Source: Allodiplogaster sudhausi
Taxonomy: Eukaryota > Nematoda > Chromadorea > Rhabditida > Diplogasteridae
NCBI GenBank assembly: GCA_945643635.1
Contig: CALZFC010000279.1
Location: 1,227,501 to 1,291,500, forward strand
Direction of reading: 5' to 3'
Length of the DNA stretch: 64,000 nucleotides
Below are positions 1 to 25,722 of this stretch, piece by piece (within the stretch, counting starts at the first letter, position 1; each line of letters begins with the position of its first letter). Below the pieces are notes generated by a model. That model made no database searches. It was not told where the DNA came from and worked only from the letters and a program-made list of their open reading frames with translations. A program made the translations under genes and the position numbers.

Positions 1-171
1 TATGAAGAAATGCCCAGCAGACTATCAATATTTGCAAGCATGGCTGGTATTTGCCTTTAAATTGCCACTTTTAACCGAGATTGCTCACTTTGTGGAGTTG
101 TCAGACTGTGATGCAAAAATAGTGGAATGAAGACGCATCTCTGCGAGTCTCTCTCTATTCAGAGAACGGAT

Positions 172-230
<59 letters not shown>

Positions 231-345
231 TCTCTGTCACATTCTCGTTTGGTTACTTTTCTTTTATCTGTAGTTTCTCTCGACTTATCCTCTCCTCTTG
301 TTCTCTCCTTCGGTTTTACTTCCTTTCCTTTCGCGCTCTTCCTCT

Positions 346-383
<38 letters not shown>

Positions 384-1007
384 CTCTCTCTCTTTCTTTC
401 TTTCTCTCCCTTTCTCTCTCTCTCTCCCTCTGCCTTTTTCTCTGCCCACTATCTCTCGTGACTGCAAAGCCCAAATTGCGTTCTTCTTTTTGTGGTGCGT
501 GCCCTTGCCGCTCCTAGTGTCTCAATCGGACGCCCTGCTGCGCCTTCTCGGCTGCCTCGACACTTCTCTTCTCTTCATCGCTCCTGCTCCTTTCCTTGAA
601 TCTCCCCGAGGCGTCTTTCCAATACTGTAACGGAGCAGTCCAACGTGGTCACTTCGTTGACGATACTTCCGGCGTACTTTTATTGCTGTCCTTCTCCAGG
701 CAAGCACTCACATCATCTTCCCCCTCCCCTCTCGACTTCTCACTCCAACTCGGGTAGCGGCGGCGCATCTGCTGTTCTCTGCTGCGTCGGAGAGGGGGCG
801 GGTCTGAACTGCCCCAAGCAGGCAGAAACCCAGCGAGAGAAAGAGAGAGACTCTCCACTGTCTGTGTGCACGGAGGACCTCCTCCAGTCCCTTCTCCCGC
901 TCGGGGCCATTCCAAACCGATTGTGCTGCATGCACAGTGACACCGATGAAGATGACGATGAAGCACAAGCGGATGCGAGCGGTCACCGCTTGCCGCTTCC
1001 GCGTCTG
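1..1007. other. 5' flank of the guanylate cyclase gene
   Basis: No gene is supported here. The stretch holds two long CT tracts (about 178-218 and 349-392) and CT-rich sequence likely to be promoter or 5' UTR. The plus-strand frame of the cyclase stays open back to an ATG at 645, and another in-frame ATG lies at 930, but the predicted extension has no signal peptide at its front. I therefore read it as untranslated. Confidence 0.5.
178..218. repeat. (CT)n microsatellite
   Basis: An almost pure CT dinucleotide run. It is one of more than twenty such tracts in the window. Confidence 0.9.
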
Positions 1008-15905
<14,898 letters not shown>

Positions 15906-16116
15906 CCCGTTTGAATGTTCGCCGGGTCCCAACACGACGAGTCGCGATTACGGTAGCTAGAGTGGCGACGATTCTGATGAAGATTGATTGACTTGGCTTC
16001 CCGCTCTCTCCCCTTCTTGCCATAATCGCCATTTCCCAGTCGCTCATGATATGTACAATGCTTATTTCTTCTCATGCAGAAACGTGTCAATCCTTCGCTC
16101 CCCGGTATTCCTCTCC

Positions 16117-16248
16117 GTTCTTTCTATCTCTGCCTCTCTCCATCTCTCTTCTCTCTCTAAGTTCTTTCTATCTCTGCCTCTCTCCATCTCTCTTCTCTCT
16201 CTCCGTTCTTTCTATCTCTGCCTCTCTCCATCTCTCTTCTCTATCTCT
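16117..16248. repeat. three copies of a 44-bp pyrimidine-rich repeat
   Basis: Copies begin at 16117, 16161 and 16205 with GTTCTTTCTATCTCTGCC and are nearly identical, giving an exact 44-bp period just downstream of the cyclase stop codon. Confidence 0.9.
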
Positions 16249-19104
16249 TCGTTTCTCTTTCTCTCCTTCCTTCTCTATAATTTCTCCATGTCCACTCCTT
16301 GCTATCCCTTTCTTCGTTTGTACTCCCTCAGAGATTCTTCCAACTCCTGCTCATTCTTGCCTGTTTTCTTTCTTTTAATTAATTATTAGCCAGCCCTCGC
16401 TTGCTTTGTGTTTCTTTACCCAGTGAGAAACTCACATAAACTTTTTTTCTTCTATTTCTCTACTCTCTCTCGCACCCTCTTTTATTCAGCGGGTTAAAGC
16501 ACATACTCTCGCTCTCTTACCCTCTCTCGCCTTCTCTCTCTCTCTTTCTGTCTGTCTCTTTCAATTTCTGTCTCTCTATCTCTCTATCTCTCTCTCACTC
16601 TCTCTCTCTCCCTTGCTCTTCTTAGATGGTTCACAATGATGTCGAACAGCACGGGTGAAACAAACAGCCGCGCATTTTTTGTCATTGTTTTTTGTTTACA
16701 AATTCACTTTACTTACCATTGCTAGTAAAGAAAGTATCGTGGACAAATATACAAGTAGAATATAAGTAATTCTGTTAATGTTTCTTATTCTTTTCCTTTA
16801 TTGCATTGTTTATACTTTGTGCAAATCTCTGCAGTGCGCACCGTCGATCTTCGTCGTTTTCTTCTGTTTATATTTTACTCTTCTTATTTTTGATTTTCCT
16901 TCTTTAAGATATTAGCTTACGGGTCGCCTTCCGCGGAAGTCAGTATTATGAGTATTGAGAGTAAGACTGCTTACCAGTATCAGCCCTTTCCTCTCCCAGT
17001 CAAGCCTTTCCCCCATGATATATAGTGTTACAGTAAGATAACCTTCTCTACAATGGTGACTGGCCCGGTTCCCTAACAGGCGGTGATTGCTCTTTCTCCA
17101 GTGATGCTACTAACGAATACGCTTGCCCATGAACAGTTGTTTTAACTTCCTTTTCCGATTCCCACCCCGAACCGCTCCCCCCCCCCCCTCTGAATCCCCC
17201 CTACGAACCTAGAAACAGTGGCGATGCCGAGTGAGAAGGAAGGATGCTGTGTCCACTGTTCATTTCCTACTGTATTAGGAATGTGTGGGAGAAGGCACTT
17301 GCAAAAGTTCTGCTGATTCGTATTATTAAAAATATTAAAGGGAATTTCTTGTTTTCTTTTGTAAAATCAACGAGGAACAGACTTGCGCTCTTCTGTCTTC
17401 TTTTCCCGCTCATTTCCTGGTCCGAACGCGCTGCTCAAGCTCAGCTGCATCTCTTTACTTCTCTCACTCTCTTCCCTCCTCTCTCCCTCAATCCTTCGCC
17501 GTCTCCTACTTACTTCCAGTCTTCTCCTCCTCCATGATAATGAAGTGTCCCCATTGTCGACATTTATAAGATTATATTTTCTCTCGACTGCTCCTCTTAC
17601 TGCTTGGCTTTTCTTGCTGAACTTCTCCGCTTGTCGCTGGAATGCTCTGAAACGTTGTCTCTTTGCTGCTTTTTCTTCCATGTCATAAAATGTCATGCTG
17701 TATTCAGGCAGAGAGCAGAGGAAGGGGAAGTATGAAGCACATAACGGACGAAGAATGTCAGGGAGGGATATCGTGTCTCTTGGTTTGATCTGATTAGCGC
17801 CTCGGGCAACTGAAAAAGTAACAAAAAACTCAATCTTAAGTTCGCGCCTTTCTGCCTGACTCCAGGACGAGAGAGCATGTGCTTTAGAGAGACGGTATCA
17901 TTCAGCAAACTCATGTATGTATGTATATAGGTGGTCAGGAAAATTCACATAATTTCGTGCTTTGTTAGGAGAAACAAACACGTTTAATGTTGTAATTTAC
18001 ATAGAATTGACCTGTCACAGTGTGATGACCACATTTATTGGAAGAAAAGCGAAAGTACATGCTGAGCATCAGCACATCGTTCTTGGTTCCATTGTTGCGA
18101 ATGGCAAAAGAGCGCCTTCTGGGCTGGCGAGTGCAGAGGAAGCGGCATTGTGGACAGGATTTGATGTTTGCTGAGGAATCTCAGAGAAAGGGAGAGAGAG
18201 AGAGAATGAGAGAGAGAGGGAGAGAACAGTAGAGAGAGAGAGAGAGAGCGAGAGAGAGGAAGAGAGAGGGAAGAGAAGAGAGCGGAAAGTGGAATTGAGA
18301 TTTGGCATGATTGTCAGGGGCAGTGAAATCGCGAGTACTTGTATGCATAGACAAATGCCCACCAACGAAGGGCCATTCTACCGCCTTCTCATCCTTATTC
18401 ATTTCTCTCCCTCCCTCTCTCTCTCTCTCAATCTCTCTCTCTCTCACGGTCAGCCATTTTCTGGTATCCGGTCTTAACCTGACATGTCTTTCTCATCGCC
18501 AGATTCGCTTTCTTGTGCTCTGATGAGAGCCGACTTTTATTGAGCAATAAATATAAAGAAATGGCATGAGCTGCGAAGGATGGAATCTTCACGGTTTCTC
18601 ATCCATCTTATCGGAATTCCTTATGGATGCCATTTACAAAATTTTTTACACAATGCTCCTTTTATTGATCTGCAATATTCTGATCGTTTCAAGCAAATAA
18701 ATATGTACATAAGTATGCGTTCATGCGTATATTTTTTATACTTTTGTATACTAAATGCTTTAAAGTTTCATCCGGTTGTTCAAGGCATTTATGAATAGTC
18801 GAGGGATCCAAGACTTCAAGGATTCGAAGATTTTTCGCTTGCCGGGATCTCGCGAAGTGGCAGTATACGAAATCTGTATATTTAATCTATTAGTCTTAGA
18901 TCAATTCCAAGCACAATCGAACACCTCACACACGACTTCTTGTGTGTTGCTTACATGAACTTTAGCTTCTCCCTTCCAGATCCTACAAATTAGCAGTCTA
19001 ACAAGAAACACAAGCTCCACATTCTAACCTGTCTTCTAGATGTTTCGGCCAGGTTGCTTGAGCTGAATAGAGCGAGAGAAAGGGCAATGCGAGAAAAAAA
19101 GGAA

Positions 19105-19146
<42 letters not shown>

Positions 19147-19759
19147 TGATGCTGGAGAGAGAAAGAGAGACGAGAGAGAATCATGCTGGAGACAGGAAGA
19201 GAGAAAGAGACAGAAAAGCCAAGAAAAAGTGCTAAAGAAAGTTAAGAAAAAGTCAGAAGGAATTGTGGATCATCCACCAAATCATCATGGTCAAGCAAAG
19301 TGATCAGACTTCCTGGCTCTTTAGATGAAATCTTTCTTTCCGTCTCTCATTACTTTTCCTTCAAAAAATTGACTCTGAGATCGACGTTCAATTTTTATTT
19401 GCATTACTTGATATTTCTTTAGTCAATGTTTTATGATAGATGTAGCTTAGTTAAATTGTTCTTATCATTAATTTGCTCATCTTTTTTCTCTCGCTTATTT
19501 GGATACATTCTGCTCCGTATTCTGTCTCTCTCTCTCTATCATTCTGGTCTAGCCTCCTTACTTTCCTTCTCTCCCTTCATCCAGCCCCGGAGGCAGCCCT
19601 CATATCATGCCTCATTACATACTGGGTGACTAAACGCCTTCAAGCGCAAGCCTACCCGGTCTTCTTCGAACAACACTGAGAAAGAAGGGCATGTGATAGA
19701 AGAGAGAAAGAGAGAGATTGAGAAAGAGAGAAAGAGAGCTACGAGAGAAAGAGAGCTAC

Positions 19760-19760
<1 letters not shown>

Positions 19761-19847
<87 letters not shown>

Positions 19848-19850
19848 ACG
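19761..19850. repeat. (GA)n tract
   Basis: A long GA tract in the gene-poor stretch, followed by a second one at 19930-20010. The two flank a short unique segment. Confidence 0.9.
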
Positions 19851-20921
19851 GCAGACCGTGCGGCTGCCCTTTATGGTGGACCGGTGCGAGGGAAAGTAGT
19901 TGAAAAAGAGTTGTAGACAAGTTAGGAGCACGAAAGAGAAAGAGAAAGAGAAAGAGAGAGAGAGAGAAAGAGAGAAAGAGAGAAAGAGAGAAAGAGAGAG
20001 AAAGAGAAGAGCCACAGACTCTGGCAGATCCCCTCTGGATTCCTTCCAGGCGCCACCTCCAAATCAGTCTACCGTAGGCCGCTGCTGCTCTTTTTCACGC
20101 TTCTCACATTCGTTCTTGCGCATTTCTTCGATCCGCTTGTGCTACTTCCCTAACAATTTTACTCGGCTTTCGCATAATCTTTTTTATTAATATCTTTTTT
20201 AAATGTGAAAATGTCTGTCACCTACTCCGCAAGCTCCCCGTTGTCAATTGGGAGAGAGATTTCAGGACAATCGTGTATAATCAATCAAGAAAGCTATTTC
20301 TGTGCCGTAGAAAAAGCATATTTGGGAATAAAAAGCACATTTATGATTGAAGAATTAACGATGGTTTTCCAATACATGCCTGCGATCTGTATTTTTTTCT
20401 CTCTTTCTGTCTTTCTTTCTGTTTCTTTCTGTTTCTCTCTTCTCTCTCTGTCTCTCTCACTCTCTGTCTATCTCTGCCTCTCTGTATCTCACTCTCTCTC
20501 GCCGCCTCTTAGTCTCTCTCTCTTTGCCTATTTGTCTCTCTCTCTCTCTTTGCCTCTTTGTCTCTCTCTTATTTACCTATCCAGAATATGCCATCCAGAT
20601 CTATGTACCTCCTCCAAGCCGTTCTTTCCTTGCCAGAAGCTGGCTATTCCGAGCAACCACTCGGTGGCTTACATAGCGACCTTGTACTTTTTTTTGTACT
20701 TTTGTTTCACTTTCTCTCTTTCTCTTTCACACCTCCTTTCATGTCCTCCTTCATCTTCGCGTATGAACACCCTCGCTTTTGTCTAGATCTTTTTTTCTCT
20801 GGCAACTTTCGCAGTCTCTCTCCCTCTCTCCTCTCTCTCTCGCTCTCTCACTCTCTCTCTCTCCCTCTCTCAAGCATCTAAACGTTCAGAGTGCCCAGCA
20901 CAGTCTGCCTGAGGCGGAGAA

Positions 20922-22314
20922 ATGCTCCAGCTTCCTCTTGTGATAGCCGTCGCCCTCACCCTCTCTACATCGGATGCATGCATGCCATCAGGTTTACTTA
21001 CCTTTAAAATAATTTATTGTTCCTTGAAAACTCATAATGTTTGTCGCGAGTATTGAATTGTGAATTAAACTATAGAAATATACATATTCGTAATTGAGAA
21101 CGAACTGCTAATGCATGTTCGATTAAAATAGAAAATGAATATTCGGATTGAAGGAATCAGTGGCTGCGAAAGTGGTGGCTGTCCACCTGTGAGCAGTTCC
21201 GGGGGAGGATACTTCCCTTCTTTTCCTTCCTCCAACCGCGGCTATCAACCCTATCAACCAATGCCCAGTTACTACTATGTCAGTAGACGGATAGGGATTT
21301 ACTTATTATGTTATTCCGTCACAACAACTTTACGATGAAAATTGTCAAGATCGGCAATAAAAGAACACTGACTGTCAAGCATCTATTCTCTCCGTTAAAG
21401 GGAGGTGTCAGCGGTGGCGGCGGTGGCTACGACTCGTACGCGTCCGCTGCCGTCCCTCCTTCCGCTTCGGCCGCGATGCCGCTTCCTCCGGCCGCTCTGC
21501 CGCCCCAGTCAATGTCCTCGTATCCCGTCCTTCTGCCATCGGCAGACCGAGAAGCAGATCAAGTCGACGCGGTCAATAATATATTCTTGCAAATATATTT
21601 ATTATCGAAGAGACGAATACGTGTTTTACTTTTTTGTAGTCTCAGCAACGGCCGGAGTCGCTTCCTGAGGCTCAAGTGGAAGACTTCATTGCGACTGCTG
21701 GTAAGGCACATTATTATTGTCTTATTGCAATATGATAAGTTCCGCTCTTCATGCTTGATCCCTGTTTCATCTCTCTCTTCTTTACCCCCCCCCCCCTCCC
21801 CTCTTTCATTTGTAATCTCTCCCTCCCACTATCTTCCGTTCTCTTCATATGGAGCGCCAGCCGAGCACCCGTATGCCCTTCCTCGTCCTCCTCCTCCTGA
21901 CTCTCCATTTCAACAACAGATTGAGGTTTGACTGTCAATAATTATTACTATAGACATTTTTCATCTGGAAAGGATGCCTTTGGAGAAAGTGTAATTGCAC
22001 GCAAATACAACGGCGACAGGTTGAGAGCGCTGGTCGCTACATTGAATCCGAGGCCACGGGCGGCGACAATAGCAGCGACGGCGATTCCGAAGCGGGTCTC
22101 GACACGAGGAATACAGTAGTCGACACGCTGGGCGCGGAACGGCGCGTCAAGCAACCCTTTCTCACTTATCACAATCAGGTAACGAGGGAAAGCATAGTAT
22201 TGAATGTGAATGGAGAATTCCAGTTGTGTTCTGGCGAAGTGCTGGGGTCATCTTCACATGAAAGTGTGCAGACCGCGGCACAGAAATGCGCACTTCTAGA
22301 CTGCCAGGTCAGCC

Positions 22315-22364
<50 letters not shown>

Positions 22365-23641
22365 CTATTCCTCTCTCGTTCCCACTCCCTTTTCTCAATC
22401 ACAGCTTTCCATTATGTATCTCTCTTTATGAATGTATAACTTCGTCTGGTTTGCTTGACTCTTTCCTGGTCAGGCAGTGAATGGTCGTGCGAGTGTTTCT
22501 GGTCTGTATGACGTGGTGTACTTGAAGACGGTGTCTGGCCGCAGTGGCAAGAAAGGCAACTATTGCCTGTCCAGTCAGTTTTCATGCATTATGCAACTAA
22601 AATTTTTTTGCTTCCTTCTATTGAATGAAAACAGCCGAATTTGATAGGAAGACATTGCAAAGTCATGTACGCTTAAACAAATTTGAAAAAATAATAATAA
22701 TAAAAGGAGTTGATTACAGACGTGAAGGTGCACAACTCGTCTCGCCGGCAACGGGAAAAGTTCCAGCCGCCTTCTCGCTTCTCGCCCTTCGAGCCCTTCG
22801 ATGGAAGCAACACTTCTGGCGGAGGCGGAGGAGGAGGACTCTCCTTTGCCAAGATTCGACCGGGCCAAGCTGGTTCTATCAGTGATGCCGTTGGTTTAAC
22901 GTTTTGCCAGGCTGTTTCTTTTTAAAGTCTCCATTAGAGTATTCGCTAAAGGTTTCGGGATGGGAAGATGAACGGAAAAAAATAATTTCGCATTGCCAGG
23001 ACGAGCGGCTGGCGATCGCGATCGAGAAGTTGGACCAGGCGGTGGGCGCCGAGCAGCGGCGGAGGGTTCACGACTCGGAGGTGGCGCGGCGGCGGGCGGC
23101 CAAGGAAGCCGCGGCGTCGCTCGCGAGATCAATCGTGACCGAGGGAGCTGCTCGCTCGTCCTCCACTGCCCCTCCCACTCTTCTCACTGATTCCTTGCCA
23201 GAAGAGAACGAGAACACCTCGGTAACTGCTACCACTGCCACCCCTTCTACCCCCGATGCCACCACTTCGTCCATCGCCGTCACTGACATTGAGACCGCCA
23301 ATAACATTGACGACATCACAGCAACCGAGGACGCGGACGATGAGGCAACCACCACGACAGTTCTTGCCACCACCGAGAGCAACGATGATGATCTCATTGA
23401 TTCTGATCCCGATCAACTCACCGAAGCAGAGCCGATCAGCAATGACATCACGGAAGAGACGTCGACGGTCGCGGAGACGGAAACGACGACGACCTCCGTG
23501 ACAGCGACGACTCCCTCAACTGCATCTCCTCTGATAACATCAACACCCAAATATGTCTGGCCGAAGACTCTCCCGGCCGCGTTCTTCTTCGTCAGCAGGA
23601 AGAAGAAGAGTTTCCGACGCAAACACGCCAGCAAGGCATAG
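20922..23641 (+). CDS. unrecognised secreted protein with Cys-containing core and Thr-rich acidic tail
   Basis: The model has ten exons: 20922-20991, 21154-21278, 21401-21571, 21640-21700, 21855-21925, 22020-22178, 22224-22307, 22474-22573, 22720-22889 (end uncertain), 23000-23641. They join in frame to about 550 residues. The start codon opens a clear signal peptide (MLQLPLVIAVALTLSTSDA). Then come a Cys pair (GCESGGC), a Gly/Ser/Pro/Tyr-rich stretch, a central block with four cysteines (LCSGE, KCALLDC, YCLS) and a glycine run (exon 9). The last exon begins with a charged helical stretch and ends in a Thr/Ser/Asp/Glu-rich region with a basic C-terminus (RRKHASKA). The composition suggests an extracellular or cuticle-associated glycoprotein, which is inference only. 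I do not recognise the family. The exon 9 donor (GCC/GTTGGT) is weak; AGT/GATGCC-type GC use is an alternative. Confidence 0.7.
22317..22356. repeat. (CT)n tract in an intron
   Basis: A CT tract in the intron between 22308 and 22473, on the sense strand. Confidence 0.9.
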
Positions 23642-24204
23642 TATCTTCTCTTACAATCTGATACAGTCTTTTTCTGTCTCTCCATTTCTTTTTCTCTCCA
23701 ATGGCTTTCCGTATCGCAGCCACTGATTCCTTCGGTTTTCTAACAATAAGTGGCAACATATGTACATAGAGTAGAAATGTAGGTTACTTGTAGAACTAAC
23801 AAATGCTCATTATGTCAACAAACATTGGCTGCATGGCAGATGGCACTCCTTTCCGTTCTAATTCGTTCGATTTAAGTTTACGTCTAATAAATATCATTAT
23901 ATTTCGAATATTTGAGATGCTAGCAAATTTTCACTGCCCTCCCCAGATCGGTTGCTCAGCCTTTGCAATTCTTATATTTCTTTAGATGTATTCAATATAG
24001 CATATTCTCTTTGAAAATGTTGCTCATGATCCATTTCAATGTTTTGACTCGTCCGTGTTTTTTTGTTCTTGAATTAAAGGCTTGTTGCGTCTTCTGCAGT
24101 ACTAGGAATTCATCGGCCTATCACACCGTAAGAAGTTGATGATTATTATTATGCAGAGGAGAGTGAAGTTTGATAGTTCGCCCTGAGATAAATATCATTC
24201 ATAT
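23642..24204. other. intergenic, 3' UTR of the upstream gene
   Basis: AT-rich sequence without a credible exon. Likely contains the 3' UTR of the preceding gene; an AATAAA lies near 23886. Confidence 0.5.
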
Positions 24205-25680
24205 ATGAAAGCAACTCTTCTTCTTCTTATTCTTCAGTCAAGAGTAATTTACGTCACTTATCATATGGAAGCTCTTTTATGGGCGTTGGAAGGGCTCCCG
24301 TTAGGAGCTGCCGAGGAACTCTTATCGAGAACGATGGGCATCAGAGATAAAGGGGGAGAGACAGGGAGACAGAGAGAGAGAATGAGCAAGGCAAATATAG
24401 ACTGTGATAGAGACAAAATAGCGCAGCAGAGTTGGAGCCAGAAGAAAGAATAGGGGAAATATTGAAAAACGCCGTGAAGCTACCGATAATATCTTTCTTA
24501 TTATGCTCTCTGTTTTTTTTCAATTCTATCTCTCTGTGCTCTCTTACACTTCCAATTTTGCTCCTGACCTAGTCGCTTACCGCCTGAGCGAGTCCCACTG
24601 ATATGGCTTCGACTAGCAATTTGAAGAAGCAGTGGAAACGCCCTTTTTCTGATTTCGCTTGATTTGTGTTAAGAAACTATGGCCGTTCTAATAGTGCTAA
24701 CAGCACAAAAGTGATACTTACATAAATCATTGAGGAAAGAAAAGAAGATGCTGAATAGGATGACTCTGCTCATGACCGCGGTGCGCTTTCGCTGGCTGCG
24801 CTGGCCTCTGCAGCTGATGAGGCCCAGATCGGATTCGAGTGCAACGTGCACAAATGTGTCTTCCGTCTCATCGTTCCTCAGGTTCCGTTTTATTTATCAA
24901 CTTTTTTTCTCTTTAAACATGAATGTTTCGCATTAATCATGAAATAGTTAGAAAAAGCAATATCTAGGAATAATTTGTATGTATGTTCTTACATATAAAT
25001 GCGTTTTTCACAATCTCTCTCTCTCTGTCTCTCTGTCTCTCTGTCTCTCTCTCTCTTTCTGTCTCTCTCTCTGTCTCTCTCACTGTGTGTCTCTCTGTCT
25101 CTCTGTCTCTCTCTCTTTCTGTCTCTCTCTCTGTCTCTCTCACTGTGTGTCTCTCTGTCTCTCTGTCTCTCTCTCTCTTCCAGCAATACACCGCCTTCGT
25201 GAACGTCACCAAGTACCAGGAGCTCGTGAATAGCATTGGTGCGAAGATTCAGACGCTGAAGACGATCGAGGAGAAAGTTCTGACCGACGAGAGCAGCTTC
25301 AACGCTGTAATCAACAGATTGAATACGAATTTACCATTAAATAGAAATGAGAAAGATTATCTGGAATTTTACTTAGGCAAAAGAAAAGTTCATCCCGATT
25401 ATATCATTTCGATGTGTATTTATTCTTGACTTTTTTAAAATCCTACAGACGATCGAGGGCCTGATTGGCGATGCCCGCGTCGAGATTGAAGGAGTCAGCA
25501 CCAACGCCACCAAGCTGCATTCTGAGGCAAGCACACTGCGGGACACAGTTGCTGCAGATATCATCATTCTCTCCTTTTTGTTATGTTCACATTGCATTCA
25601 TAGAGAAAATGTAACAGAAACGGCGAACAGGCGAGAGAGCGGGAAGGAAGGCGCGAAAAAAGAGGAAAAAGAGGAAAAAG

Positions 25681-25722
<42 letters not shown>

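Larger units (their letters stand above)
15906..20921. other. gene-poor intergenic stretch, 5 kb
   Basis: No coding exon is supported. It contains a 44-bp tandem repeat at 16117-16248 and CT or GA tracts around 16500-16610, 18187-18280, 19110-19142, 19690-19850, 19930-20010 and 20395-20570. The open frames here are low-complexity translations of these tracts. The 3' UTR of the cyclase gene must lie in the first few hundred bases. Confidence 0.6.

Noticed and set aside
285..630. Open frames rich in Arg/Glu or Ser/Leu over the GA/CT tracts, here and at many other places (for example 3940-4407, 19605-20015, 43355-43909, 49343-49693)
   Set aside because: They are six-frame translations of dinucleotide repeats, with no starts, splice sites or conserved composition expected of genes.
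645..1007. N-terminal extension of the guanylate cyclase frame from ATG 645
   Set aside because: It would place the signal peptide more than 120 residues into the protein. The ATG at 1008 gives a normal secretory start.
20205..20786. 193-codon plus-strand frame
   Set aside because: It is mostly CT-tract translation with an AT-rich front and no recognisable domain.
22904..22999. 5' part of the long frame leading into the last exon of the secreted gene
   Set aside because: It lacks an ATG start and precedes the TTGCCAG acceptor at 22999. It is intron sequence that happens to be open.
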